Source: G963665215 sp963665215
Lineage (GTDB): Bacteria; Chloroflexota; Dehalococcoidia; Lucifugimonadales; CAUZJF01
Length of the DNA: 64,000 nt
Assembly (NCBI GenBank): GCA_963665215.2
Contig: CAXXWW010000008.1
Span: forward strand, 744,001 to 808,000
Direction of reading: 5' to 3'
Below, piece by piece: positions 35,969 to 44,587 of this stretch (its first letter is position 1; each line of letters begins with the position of its first letter). A program made the position numbers and the translations under genes. The notes beneath the pieces are model-generated. The model did no database searches, was not told the origin of the DNA, and saw only the letters and a program-made list of their open reading frames with translations.

Positions 35969-38305
35969 CTAAGGCGGCATCCGGTACACGGTCACGCCGT
36001 CCTCGCTAAACGGGGCGTCCATGAAGGAGGGAAATTTGCCGAGCCCTTCGCTGCCGTACTGCTCCTCCTCTCGCGGTCCCACGTATACATAGTCTACGCG
36101 GTACCGGGCCAGGAGGGATTTGGCCTCCTCTACGTCCTGGGTCTGGTATATCGTCGCGACGTCCTCCTGCCTGCCCTCGAGGGGCCCGCTCGATCCGCGC
36201 CACTGCACCTCATGTCCCGGCCAGCCCAGCACCGTGGGGACGCCAGTGCTGGCGGAGATGCGCCCGAAGGCGCTGTAGCCGCCACCCACGGCCTCCAGGA
36301 CCGCCGAGTCGGGGCCCGCCGTCTCCCGGATGAACTGGATCGCCCGGTACTCAGCGCCCCTGGACCGGTTGATGAAGGCGAGGCCGTCCAGTGTGGCGCC
36401 TTCATGGAACAGGTCTCCTTTGCTGGCGGCGGCGGCCGGAGGATAGTAGGTGGCGCCGATCAGCAGGACCACGACGACGCCCGCCCACAGGTGGGTCGAG
36501 AGCCGCCTCCAGCCTGACACGCTCTCTCTCAGCGAGCCCCAGTAGTATAGTGCGAAGCCCGAAGCAGCGGCAAGGACGATCCACCCCTGGTAGTAGAGCT
36601 TGAAGACCGTGTTCATGCGCTCCGTCGCGCCCCCGAAGGCGTCGTCCACGTAGAGGAGCTCCGGGCCCATTATCAACAGCAGCCCCAGGGCCGAGAGGCC
36701 GAGGGCGAATACCTTGCCCATGGATGGCCGGTCCTCCCTCGAGAGCCAGAGCGCGCTATAGACAGCTATGCTGATGAGCAGGGCCCAGGGGAGCACATGG
36801 AACAGCCTCTCCAGCATCCCTGAAAACGCACCGCCGCCCTCAGCATACAAAAAGGCCCAGACCACGTATGGCAGGAACCCAATGAGCATCGAGAAGAGGG
36901 ACAGCCTCGCCCAGTCCTCTTTCAGAGTGGTCCTCCAGAAGACCCCCAGGATGAAAGGTATGATCGCAACCAGGAAAAGCGCCCACACGATAAACATATG
37001 GATGGGGCGCGTGGTGGGCCCAGTCACGGGCGCGATCCCCGACACCTGGCTGGTGAATTCGAGGTAGTAGGGGAGGAAGAGGAGCAGCGCGACACCTATG
37101 ACCGCTGCCCCAAAGGGCACGGTGCCCTTGACCAGCCCCCAGACGCTCCCGCCGCGGACAGTGTAGGTCTTGAGCGCCACGGTCCCGAGCAGCAGGGCAG
37201 CAAACACCGGCAAGTCCCACATGTTGGTGAAGCCCAGGCCTCCCAGCGAAAGGCCAATCGCCAGAATGGTGGCATAGGCGCGGACACTGGGCTCCCGCCA
37301 GACGTGGAGCGGGGACCTCAGAAGGTTCCAACAGACCGCCAGGAACAGGATGACGAAGGGTAGGGACATGACGTGTGGATGGAGGTCGCCCAGCATGAAG
37401 CTGAAGAAGGGGAACTCCTGAATAGTGTAGTCGACCAACTGGCCCCCGCCGGATGTGCTGATGACGCGGGTCGCGTGCCACCACCACCAGAACTCCTGCG
37501 GCCTCCATGTCTCGGTGAGGACCGGCGCGGGCCCGTCCAGGCCGTCGATGCGGACCCAGTCCCAGAACCCCGACGAGCCCATGCCGTTGGCCCGCATGAA
37601 CTCTAGGACGCCCTCCAGGTTCGCCACTACCGTCAGCAGCAGTGCCGCCGCGATGCCACCGGCCAGGGCGTATCGCAGCCGTTTGGAGTCGGCGCGCACC
37701 AGGCTGTAGACGAGGCCGAACATGCCCATCGCGGCCATAGCCGGTATGAGGGCCAGGGAGAGGTTGTAAGAGATAGAGGACGAAATCCCCGTGAGCTTGG
37801 TTAGGGTGCCCATCATCCAGTAGCCGAAGTAGTAGTAGCTAATCGACGACCCCCTCAGCCAGGGGTCCTCGGGCGCCCCGAAGTCCGACCTGACGGAGGC
37901 GTTGAGGAAGGCGAAATCCATGGGCTTCTCGGTGTGGCTGATGGAGGGGTCGTAGGCGCGGTAGATGACCCAGCCGAAGAACAGGGCCAGAAAGATAGCC
38001 TCGGCCACCAGGATGGCGGTGCGCTCGCGCCACAGCAGTCCTAGGACCTCCCTGCGCCGTCCCCACAGATACCACCAGGACAGCCCGGCCACAGCCACCA
38101 GGAGACCCGCGACGGTGATCTGCACGCTGGGCAGCACATGCAGCACGCTCAGGATCCAGGAAAGGTAACCTATGAGGAGGAGGCCGAGGGGCTTGCTGAT
38201 GCTGATTCCCCTGTCCCTCAACCTGGGGAACAGGTAGTAGCACAGCGGAAACGCCGCGAGTCCCACGGCCTCAATTGCGACCAGCCAGACCAAGACGTTC
38301 AGCAT
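35969..38305 (-). CDS. DUF2298 (YYY-domain, TIGR03662) integral membrane protein
   Basis: This 778-aa polytopic protein has many helices. The defining YYY-region is present: WLRGSSISYYYFGYWMMGTL (residues about 148-167), and further FPFFSFMLGDLHPHVMSLPF and WNLLRSPLHVW. The C-terminal part has FRLNTVFKLYYQGW-type loops (here ERMNTVFKLYYQGWIVLAAA). The domain is characteristic of Chloroflexi and archaea and accompanies Agl23-like proteins. It is likely a glycosyl- or lipid-carrier enzyme in the envelope; no activity is established. Its stop lies 1 nt before the start of the downstream Agl23-like gene. Confidence 0.9.
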   Translation of the reverse strand: MLNVLVWLVAIEAVGLAAFPLCYYLFPRLRDRGISISKPLGLLLIGYLSWILSVLHVLPSVQITVAGLLVAVAGLSWWYLWGRRREVLGLLWRERTAILVAEAIFLALFFGWVIYRAYDPSISHTEKPMDFAFLNASVRSDFGAPEDPWLRGSSISYYYFGYWMMGTLTKLTGISSSISYNLSLALIPAMAAMGMFGLVYSLVRADSKRLRYALAGGIAAALLLTVVANLEGVLEFMRANGMGSSGFWDWVRIDGLDGPAPVLTETWRPQEFWWWWHATRVISTSGGGQLVDYTIQEFPFFSFMLGDLHPHVMSLPFVILFLAVCWNLLRSPLHVWREPSVRAYATILAIGLSLGGLGFTNMWDLPVFAALLLGTVALKTYTVRGGSVWGLVKGTVPFGAAVIGVALLLFLPYYLEFTSQVSGIAPVTGPTTRPIHMFIVWALFLVAIIPFILGVFWRTTLKEDWARLSLFSMLIGFLPYVVWAFLYAEGGGAFSGMLERLFHVLPWALLISIAVYSALWLSREDRPSMGKVFALGLSALGLLLIMGPELLYVDDAFGGATERMNTVFKLYYQGWIVLAAASGFALYYWGSLRESVSGWRRLSTHLWAGVVVVLLIGATYYPPAAAASKGDLFHEGATLDGLAFINRSRGAEYRAIQFIRETAGPDSAVLEAVGGGYSAFGRISASTGVPTVLGWPGHEVQWRGSSGPLEGRQEDVATIYQTQDVEEAKSLLARYRVDYVYVGPREEEQYGSEGLGKFPSFMDAPFSEDGVTVYRMPP

Positions 38306-38407
38306 CTCGCCCCTTGGCGCACCTCAGCACGACCCCTTTGGATGGGAAAGCCACCTCCATATTAGGCCAAAACCCATCCGGCTTGGAAGGGTCTGGGAAT
38401 CTGTGGC

Positions 38408-38527
38408 GCTGCCTCGGGCAGGGAGCGTGCTCGGAAACATACGCTGCGACGCCAACCTAAGATCCCGCGTGGCCATGATGTGTTCGGGGCCCCAGGCGCA
38501 GCAGCCACCTATGATTTGCACGCCCCT
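38408..38527 (-). pseudogene. Relic of a homocysteine S-methyltransferase C-terminus
   Basis: The minus strand reads RGVQIIGGCCAWGPEHIMATRD and then LRLASQRMFPSTL. IIGGCC followed by GPEHI is the C-terminal zinc motif of homocysteine S-methyltransferases (GGCCGTxPEHI). Upstream frame and catalytic regions are absent, so only a fragment of about 40 codons survives between ftsY and the DUF2298 gene. The rest of 38306-38708 shows no gene or RNA that I can support. Confidence 0.5.
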
Positions 38528-38708
38528 CTCACTCCGGGGCGAACTGGGACAGGCGAGATGGGGGGTACCCGCGCCATCTGTCGCGCAGACCGAAGCGCTC
38601 ACTTTCCAGCGCCGCCGCACGTCAGGTGCGGGCACGCACAGCGCCTGGCCGCCAAGCAAGGCCTGCGGGACGCGGTGCAACGCCGGTCGGACCGGCGATC
38701 GCGGTGGC

Positions 38709-39653
38709 CTAATGAGGCTCGCTGGAGTCGAACAGCGCGTCCACGAAATCCTCGGCGTCGAAGGGAGCGATGTCCTCCAGCTGCTCGCCCGTCCCAATGT
38801 AGAGTATCGGCAGATTCAGCTCATGGGTAATCGCCAGCACCATGCCACCCTTGGCGGTACCGTCGAGCTTGGCGAGAAAGACGCCGTCGCAGCTCACGGC
38901 GTCGGCGAAGGCGCGGGCCTGGGCGAGGCCATTCTGCCCGGTGGTGGCGTCAAGGGTCAGCAGCACGCGCGGCGACTCCCCGCCCGCCTGTCTCGACAGG
39001 ACGCGCAGGACCTTCTTCAGCTCCTCCATCAGGTTGACCTTGGTGTGTAGCCGCCCCGCCGTATCGATGATGACCACGTCGGCGCGCCGGCTGATAGCGG
39101 CCTGAAGGGTGTCGAAGGCCACCGCACCGGGGTCCGCCCCCGGCTGGCCGGCGATGACGTCGACCTCAACGCGGCTCCCCCAGGCCTGAAGCTGCTCGAT
39201 GGCGGCCGCCCGGAAGGTATCCGCCGCGCCCAACAAGACCTGCTTGCCCTCCTCCTTGTACATGTGCGCCAGCTTGGCGATGCTGGTGGTCTTTCCCACG
39301 CCGTTGACCCCGGCCACCAACACAATAAGGGGAGATCCCGCCGCCTCCAGGCTCTGGCCTGACTGGTCCACGCGCAAGGCCGCCACCATCTCTCCCTTCA
39401 GCACGGCCAACGCGGCCTCGGGTTGGGAGATGTTCTCCTCCTTGACTCGCTCTTTCAGGCGGCCTAGCAGGTTCTGGGTCGGACCGACCCCGACATCGGC
39501 GGATATCAGCAGCTCTTCAAGCTGTTCCCAAAAGTCGTCGGCCAGCCGTGGACCCTGAAAAAGCGACGCCACCTGGCCGAACCAGGTCCTACGCGTCTTT
39601 TCGGTCGCGCGCGCCGTCTTTTGCTTACTTCGCCGGCGTAGAAACCCTACCAC
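38709..39653 (-). CDS. ftsY: Signal recognition particle receptor FtsY
   Basis: The protein has 314 aa. The SRP-receptor N domain occupies residues 30-95 (LADDFWEQLEELLISADVGV). The G domain follows with G1 VAGVNGVGKTTSIAKLAHMY, insertion-box region GAADTFRAAAIEQLQAW, G3 DVVIIDTAGRLHTKVNLMEE, G4 FLAKLDGTAKGGMVLAITHE and closing IGTGEQLEDIAPFDAEDFVD. The acidic A domain is short and basic here (MVGFLRRRSKQKTARATEKT), as in many non-proteobacterial FtsY proteins. It docks SRP-ribosome complexes to SecYEG. It starts at ATG 39653. Confidence 0.96.
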   Translation of the reverse strand: MVGFLRRRSKQKTARATEKTRRTWFGQVASLFQGPRLADDFWEQLEELLISADVGVGPTQNLLGRLKERVKEENISQPEAALAVLKGEMVAALRVDQSGQSLEAAGSPLIVLVAGVNGVGKTTSIAKLAHMYKEEGKQVLLGAADTFRAAAIEQLQAWGSRVEVDVIAGQPGADPGAVAFDTLQAAISRRADVVIIDTAGRLHTKVNLMEELKKVLRVLSRQAGGESPRVLLTLDATTGQNGLAQARAFADAVSCDGVFLAKLDGTAKGGMVLAITHELNLPILYIGTGEQLEDIAPFDAEDFVDALFDSSEPH

Positions 39654-39886
39654 TCAGAATACCCCTTGCAGTGGGGGCTCCACCCCACTGCACAACCCCC
39701 ACATCTTCGCCTGCTCCGACTCCCTAGGGCCGCTTCCCTCAGCGATGACACCAGGGCCAGACGGCCTCAAAGGCGATGAGAAGGTAAAAGTCCCGCCCTA
39801 CGGGAGCGGGTAATATGAGAGTAACACGGGGATATTGTCGCCACAAGAACTTCAATCGGTGGCCCTCGACACCGTGACCCACAGAA

Positions 39887-39915
39887 GGGGCGCTCGAATT
39901 GAGCGCCCCCATTTG
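39887..39915 (+). terminator. Hairpin, terminator-like
   Basis: A perfect 9-bp stem, GGGGCGCTC (39887-39895) and GAGCGCCCC (39901-39909), with a GAATT loop. It is followed by CCATTTGG, so the T-run is poor. It may act on either strand. Confidence 0.45.
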
Positions 39916-40126
39916 GGCCAGTGCGGAGCCACAGGCCGTTGCGGGCCGCGACTGGCGATTGAGCCGGATGACGAGGATAAACTGGGGATCGTCAGCCTGG
40001 CAAACCTTCTACCGGTGGACCAGGCGGGCATCGTGACGCTGCGGGGCAAGACCCTCTCAGCCCCAACTCACAGCCTGATCTCCACCATGAGGGACACGCT
40101 CTCCACCGCCGCCTGGCGGAGTGGAT

Positions 40127-40356
40127 AGGGTCCGGCCCAAGCAGGGCTCACGAACACGTGGGCTGGGGGTCGTGGGGGAGTGCGCTCGTCCAGGCGAAGG
40201 AAAAGGCCCCAAAGCGTGTGGCGAACAAGAAGGGAGTGGCTAGGGTCCGGCCCAAACGGGGCTCGCGAACACGTGGGCTGCAGGTCTTGGGGAAGCGCGG
40301 TCGTCCAAGCAAAGACAAAGGCCCTAAAGCGAGCAGCGAGCGAGAGTCGCTCCGAC
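40127..40356 (+). repeat. 115-bp direct tandem duplication
   Basis: Unit 1 begins AGGGTCCGGCCCAAGCAGGG at 40127 and unit 2 begins AGGGTCCGGCCCAAACGGGG at 40242. The following stretches (CGAACACGTGGGCTG, TGGGGAAGCGCG/GAGTGCGC, CGTCCA) match at roughly four positions in five. The period of 115 is not a multiple of three, so the two units cannot be read in the same frame. Confidence 0.75.
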
Positions 40357-40432
40357 GCCCTGGGCCAAATCGCTCCGCGGGCCGCACAGCCCTTTATAAG
40401 AGGACCGGCGCTCCTGAGACCGGGCGCCTGCC

Positions 40433-40645
40433 CTACCTGATTCGAGGAGCGTGCATCGCCCCGCTTGCTATAGGCTCGTTGAGGTAAACGTCACCGTTGC
40501 GAATCTTTATGTTGAACCCGCAATCGGGGTTGCTACACACCCACGCCTTGTAATGAATGGGAGCGCCCTGGCCCCCGAAATCGGACAACGGCAGCAGGCT
40601 TCCAGTCTTACACTTTTGGCACTCTGGCCAGGTCCCATCCGCCAT
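40433..40645 (-). CDS. Small zinc-ribbon protein, 70 aa
   Basis: MADGTWPECQKCKTGSLLPL is followed by YKAWVCSNPDCGFNIKIRNG. CQKC and CSNPDC form a zinc ribbon (C-x2-C ... C-x4-C). The protein is well formed, with a conserved look across its length (DFGGQGAPIHYKAWVC). It starts at ATG 40645. It is the first gene downstream of the ThpR/Mug pair on the same strand, but 77 bp away. Its function is unknown; I recall similar proteins in Chloroflexi, but did not search. Confidence 0.7.
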   Translation of the reverse strand: MADGTWPECQKCKTGSLLPLSDFGGQGAPIHYKAWVCSNPDCGFNIKIRNGDVYLNEPIASGAMHAPRIR

Positions 40646-40722
40646 ATTCCTCTCCTGTCCTCCCCACTGCTACGGCTCGAAGCGGGGCCAGTATATCACC
40701 CAGACGCGGGACACAACAAGTC

Positions 40723-41331
40723 CTAGTCCACGGCGTCTGAAGCAGGGTTGCCGGCGAGAGGCATGTGGGCCAGGCGATGATACCTGGCGCCCTCAGGGCT
40801 CAGCTCGCTGCGCATCAGGCTGATGGACGCAACATCGATGCGTAGGCCCGAGACCCACGGGGCCGACAGGAGAGCATCCCTGGCCCGCCGCCTGTCCACC
40901 GAAGGTGTCCCTCTGCGCAGGCGCGCCACCGTCAGGTGAGGGCTGAACTCCCGACCCTCTCTGGCGTGACCCAGGCCCGCCAGGACTTCCTCGATCCCTC
41001 GTTGCACCTCGAGCAGCGATGGCAGATCGCCATCTACGCCCACCCACAGCACCCTGGGCTCGGCGCCACCGGGGAAGACTCCCACGCCATCGAGCGACAG
41101 CGTGAACGCGCGAGACCCCCTGACGACGCGCGAGACCTGGGCCACCATGGGCTCGATCTCGGCGCGGGGAACGTCCCCAAGGAACTTCAGGGTCAGGTGA
41201 ATGCCATGGGGTCTGACCGGCACAAGGCCCCTGACGCTCGCGCGGCCAAGCTCCCGGACCAGGGCGGCCAGGGCTCCCCTTGCATGCTGAGGCAACTCGA
41301 TGGCTACAAATGCGCGTAGGGTCTCGCTCAT
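40723..41331 (-). CDS. thpR: RNA 2',3'-cyclic phosphodiesterase ThpR (LigT family)
   Basis: This 202-aa 2H phosphoesterase opens tRNA 2',3'-cyclic phosphates. Both HxTx motifs are present: GIHLTLKFLGDVP (residues about 44-56) and SPHLTVARLRRG (about 131-142). MRSELSPEGARYHRLA ends the fold. The ATG at 41331 overlaps the mug stop by 4 nt (ATGA), which indicates an operon. Length is normal for the family (170-200 aa). Confidence 0.92.
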   Translation of the reverse strand: MSETLRAFVAIELPQHARGALAALVRELGRASVRGLVPVRPHGIHLTLKFLGDVPRAEIEPMVAQVSRVVRGSRAFTLSLDGVGVFPGGAEPRVLWVGVDGDLPSLLEVQRGIEEVLAGLGHAREGREFSPHLTVARLRRGTPSVDRRRARDALLSAPWVSGLRIDVASISLMRSELSPEGARYHRLAHMPLAGNPASDAVD

Positions 41332-41879
41332 TTTCGCCTCAGGCCGTCTCGAAGTCCCTTTAGGCGACGGTACCAGCGCACCAGGTCGTCCAACGAGTAC
41401 GCCGCGTTAGCCGGGCTGGGGTTTGGGACCACGAACACCCGGGAGGGCCCTATAGTCGTGTCCTGCAGACCCAGGCTGGGGCTCTCATCGACACCCTCGG
41501 CGTATCTGAGGTAGTTGCGGTAGGCGGTCACCCCTTGGAAGCAGACGATCACCGGCCGAGAGCGCTCGAGCTTTTCCTTCAAGACCGGGGCCCAACGGCG
41601 GTAGTCCTCCGCACGAAGCTTGGAGGCGCTGTTGGATGGACGCTTCACTACGTCGGTGAACCCTATGCCCTGTCGCAGTACCTGGTCGTCTGTGCCGGCG
41701 TCCAGCGGCTCGGTCAGAAGCCCGGAGCGGTTCAACGCCGGCCAGAACCGGTTGGTGGGTGTCGCGAAGTAGTGGCCCACCTTGGCCGAGTGCATGCCGG
41801 GATTGATGCCCACGAAGATGACGTCGAGCCCGGGCGCCAGGTAGTCGGGGAGTGTATCCACCGCCGCCCTCCTTTGCAT
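41328..41879 (-). CDS. mug: Mismatch-specific uracil/thymine DNA glycosylase (Mug/TDG family)
   Basis: The 183-aa base-excision enzyme removes uracil or thymine from G:U or G:T pairs. DVIFVGINPGMHSAKVGHYF holds the GINPG catalytic loop with Asn, and NRFWPALNRSGLL is the family signature. The DNA-intercalating region NPSPANAAYS is near residue 155. The start at 41879 lies in a good reading frame just before LPDYLAPGLDVIFVG. Coupled translation with thpR is seen through the overlapping ATGA. Confidence 0.92.
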   Translation of the reverse strand: MQRRAAVDTLPDYLAPGLDVIFVGINPGMHSAKVGHYFATPTNRFWPALNRSGLLTEPLDAGTDDQVLRQGIGFTDVVKRPSNSASKLRAEDYRRWAPVLKEKLERSRPVIVCFQGVTAYRNYLRYAEGVDESPSLGLQDTTIGPSRVFVVPNPSPANAAYSLDDLVRWYRRLKGLRDGLRRK

Positions 41880-42016
41880 GGCACGCGCTCCATGTGATAA
41901 TTGTTAGCCCATTGTAATAGCGTCGCGGCAAGACGGGAATACTCCCCTCGGCCGACGACGCGCCGCACCGGCCCGCGGGAAGCGCGGGTCAAGAAACCGC
42001 AGCTTGAGGGCGACCC

Positions 42017-42277
42017 ATGGCAGACGACATTATTGGGATGGACGACATGATGGCCATCTACGAGGTAACGGACCGGTTTGGCATAGACCGTGAGAGCATA
42101 AGCGTGCCGCTGGAGAGGCGAGGTAGCGGGTCCGTGACGGGACGGCCCGGCGCCAGCGTCGAGATTACCGCGCCATCCACGATGGACACCCAGGACTGGC
42201 TCCACATTCTACAGGACGAACTGCGCCAGCTTGGATTCGAGATGGAAGACGCGGACGACGATTCGTGGGCCGGGTAG
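42017..42277 (+). CDS. Small acidic hypothetical protein, 86 aa
   Basis: This is an acidic protein (MADDIIGMDDMMAIYEVTDR ... LGFEMEDADDDSWAG) with no recognised domain. The ATG at 42017 follows GAGGGCGACCC. A divergent promoter region of about 137 bp separates it from mug. It is followed 50 bp downstream by the FIST-domain gene on the same strand, which may belong to the same transcript. Confidence 0.65.
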   Translation: MADDIIGMDDMMAIYEVTDRFGIDRESISVPLERRGSGSVTGRPGASVEITAPSTMDTQDWLHILQDELRQLGFEMEDADDDSWAG

Positions 42278-42327
42278 GCGAGATTACCATACGCTCTGAT
42301 AAGATATGCGAGGAATGAGGTGACCGC

Positions 42328-43521
42328 GTGAAGTGGAGCTCTGCGCTATCTGACTCGCCCTCCCTGGACGACGCCATCTCCGACTGCGCCGCGGCCATTC
42401 GGGGCGAGCTCGGTGACCGAGTCCCTGATCTCGTCCTGGCATTCGCCTCCTCCCATCACGCCTCCAACTTCGAGTTGGTCCCGGAGCTCGTACGGCGCCA
42501 CGTGGGCGAATACCTGCTCATCGGCTGCTCCGGCGGAGGCGTCATAGGGGCGGGCCACGAGGTGGAGGACCGCCCCGGATTCGCGTTGACGGCCGCGAGC
42601 CTGCCCGGCGTCGACCTCGTCCCCTTCCACATCGAGAACGGCGACCTGCCCGATCAGGACGCCCCCCCGGAGAAGTGGGAGGCGCTGGTCGGGGCCCTGG
42701 CAACTGACGACCCACATCTCATATTGCTGGCGGACCCCTTCAGCATAGCCGCCGAAGACCTGCTGAGGGGCCTCGACTACGCCTTTCCGCGGAGCGCAAA
42801 GATCGGCGGACTCGCCAGCGGGGCGCATGAGCCGGGCGGCAACGCTCTGTACCTGTCGGAGAAGGTGTACTCATCGGGCCTCGTGGGCGTCGCGGTGCAT
42901 GGGGCCGTGGTCGTGGACACAGTGGTCGCCCAGGGCTGCCGTCCCATAGGTGAGACTATGCGAGTTACGTCGTGCTCACAGAACGTTCTCCTGGAGCTGG
43001 ACGGGAGCACTCCCCTGGATGTCCTCAAGGGGATTCTGGCCGTTTCAAGTGCACACGATAAAGAGCTCATCGCGCGGAACTCGCTGTTCCTCGGCGTCGT
43101 CATGGACCCGCTAAACGACTCTCCGCAGCTGGGGGACTTCCTGATACGCAACGTCACCGGCGTGGACCACAAGCTGGGGGTGCTGGCCGTAGGCGAGATG
43201 CTCAGAGAGGGGCAGAGCGTGCAGTTCCACCTGCGGGACGCGGATACCTCTGCTCAGGAGCTGGACGCCCTCCTGACCGAGTACGCCGCTAACAACCCCA
43301 TATACGAGGAGACGGGCGCCCTGCTCTTCCAGTGCCTGGGGCGAGGGTCGTACCTGTACGGCCGGCCCGACCACGACACCGACATGTTCAGGGAGAAGGT
43401 GAGCGCGATGCCGCTGACGGGCTTTTTCTGCAACGGCGAGATTGGCCCGGTGGGCGACACCACCTATATACACGGCTATACCAGCTCCTTCGGCATCTTT
43501 CGACCCAAGCGCAGGGACTAG
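42328..43521 (+). CDS. FIST N- and C-domain sensory protein
   Basis: This 397-aa cytoplasmic protein has the two-part FIST architecture. The N-domain includes VPDLVLAFASSHHASNFELV, LLIGCSGGGVIGAGHEVEDR and GLASGAHEPGGNALYL. The C-domain has FLIRNVTGVDHKLGVLAVGE and ends with ALLFQCLGRGSYLYG and GFFCNGEIGPVGDTTYIHGY, the F-x-C-x-GE core. FIST domains bind small ligands, possibly amino acids, in signalling proteins; here there is no attached output domain. It starts with GTG 42328, with GAGGTG about 6 nt upstream. It is followed by an inverted copy of the two-hairpin repeat. Confidence 0.9.
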   Translation: MKWSSALSDSPSLDDAISDCAAAIRGELGDRVPDLVLAFASSHHASNFELVPELVRRHVGEYLLIGCSGGGVIGAGHEVEDRPGFALTAASLPGVDLVPFHIENGDLPDQDAPPEKWEALVGALATDDPHLILLADPFSIAAEDLLRGLDYAFPRSAKIGGLASGAHEPGGNALYLSEKVYSSGLVGVAVHGAVVVDTVVAQGCRPIGETMRVTSCSQNVLLELDGSTPLDVLKGILAVSSAHDKELIARNSLFLGVVMDPLNDSPQLGDFLIRNVTGVDHKLGVLAVGEMLREGQSVQFHLRDADTSAQELDALLTEYAANNPIYEETGALLFQCLGRGSYLYGRPDHDTDMFREKVSAMPLTGFFCNGEIGPVGDTTYIHGYTSSFGIFRPKRRD

Positions 43522-43523
43522 GG

Positions 43524-43671
43524 TATGGGGTGCTGAAAAACCCTTTCGACCATCCCCCTGACCCCCTTCCTGGCCAGGAAGGGGGAAGAAATTGTATCTG
43601 AGGGACACCCTCAGGCTCCCGGCAAAGGGGCTTCGCCCCTCTGCACACCCCATATTTCATCAGCCTGCTAG
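43524..43671 (-). repeat. Two-hairpin dispersed repeat, copy D (inverted)
   Basis: This is the reverse complement of copy A with very high identity. It shows CCTGGCCAGGAAGGGGGAAG, then GAGGGACACCCTC and AAAGGGGCTTCGCCCCTCTG, and ends CATATTTCATCAGCCTGCT. It lies 3 bp after the FIST stop and could act as its transcription terminator. Confidence 0.9.
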
Positions 43672-43747
43672 GGCACAGGGTGTGGGTACGGGGTGAGGCG
43701 GGACCTCTGAAGCGGGTGGCCCTAAGCGGTGCGTAGAGCGCCGCCAG

Positions 43748-44587
43748 CTAGTCGGCCAGCAGCCGCGCCGCGTTGCCGCCGGTGATCGACTCCTTATCCG
43801 CCCTGGTGATCGCCGACTCGTTCACCTGTCCGATCAGCCGGGCGGGTCGAATGAGAGGGAAGTCGCTGCCAAGGAGGACGCGCCCCGGCCCCACGAGTGA
43901 CGCGACCACCTCGAAGACACGGGCTTCGTACAGGAAGGGCGACGCCGCCGTATCGAAGTAGACGTTGCCAAGGGCCTTCCCCACCTCGGGCATCAGGGCG
44001 TAGAAGGGGAGGCCGCCCCCCCAGTGCGCGCACACCACGGTGATGTCCGGGAACCCCTGAAGGAACCGCCACAAGACCTCGGGTCGAGTCACGCCTTTGC
44101 CCGGGTAGAGATGGCCGACGGGCTCCGACGAGTGCGTGGTGAGGATGAGCCCGTGCTCCCGCACGACCTCCATGAGCGGGGCCATCGTCGGCTCATGGCC
44201 CAGGTCGAACGCCTGGGAGTCGGGGTGTAGCTCGCCGATGCCTCGGAGGCCGGCCCGCGCACACCGGTCCGCCTCCCGGACCGCGTTGTCACCCCAGGCG
44301 GGATTGATTCCGGCGAACCCCGTCAGCCTGTCGGAATACCGACCCACCGACTCGATGATGTAGTCGTTGGCCTCGCGGGCGAGGCCCTGGTCGGTCCAAC
44401 CGATGCCCATTACCACGGACCTGTCGACCCCGTCCTCGTCCATCGCCCGCAGCAGCTCCTCGGCAGTGGCCATCTTCGCCTTCGGGTCGGCGTAAAGCTC
44501 CCCAAGGGTGACGTCGCGCGCCAGGTACTGCTCCCGCTGGTCGCGAAGCCATTCAGGGAAGATGTGGGTATGGAAGTCGATGATCAT
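43748..44587 (-). CDS. Amidohydrolase family 2 (TIM-barrel) protein
   Basis: The protein has 279 aa. It opens MIIDFHTHIFPEWLRDQREQ with the HxH metal motif. Further ligands and active-site residues appear in GINPAWGD, LRGIGELHPDSQAFD, LILTTHSSEPVGHLYPGKGV (His), VVCAHWGGGLPFYAL (His) and LLGSDFPLIRP (Asp). This matches Amidohydro_2 enzymes of decarboxylase and hydrolase types acting on aromatic or lactone substrates. The start at 44587 is the native ATG; the open frame further upstream to 44863 consists of repeat sequence (GGGTAAA repeats and a 24-bp unit). It is one of two such enzymes within 3 kb. Confidence 0.9.
   Translation of the reverse strand: MIIDFHTHIFPEWLRDQREQYLARDVTLGELYADPKAKMATAEELLRAMDEDGVDRSVVMGIGWTDQGLAREANDYIIESVGRYSDRLTGFAGINPAWGDNAVREADRCARAGLRGIGELHPDSQAFDLGHEPTMAPLMEVVREHGLILTTHSSEPVGHLYPGKGVTRPEVLWRFLQGFPDITVVCAHWGGGLPFYALMPEVGKALGNVYFDTAASPFLYEARVFEVVASLVGPGRVLLGSDFPLIRPARLIGQVNESAITRADKESITGGNAARLLAD

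Larger units (their letters stand above)
39654..40432. other. Gene-poor stretch upstream of ftsY with hairpins and a tandem duplication
   Basis: At 39667-39692 there is a hairpin, TGCAGTGGGG with CCCCACTGCA, in a sequence that resembles the first hairpin of the two-hairpin repeat. At 39887-39909 there is a terminator-like stem, GGGGCGCTC-GAATT-GAGCGCCCC. A 115-bp direct duplication occupies 40127-40356. No supported gene was found, although a short frame (40158-40487) in the second unit contains LGKRGRPSKDKGPK, an AT-hook-like string. Confidence 0.55.

Noticed and set aside
38306..38708. GC-rich intergenic region before ftsY considered as a structured RNA (SRP RNA, 6S or tmRNA)
   Set aside because: The expected signatures (GGAA-type SRP tetraloop region, tRNA-like end) were not found; instead a protein relic was recognised.
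39835..40128. 97-codon frame upstream of the tandem duplication
   Set aside because: It reads through a terminator-like hairpin, lacks a ribosome site and has no family.
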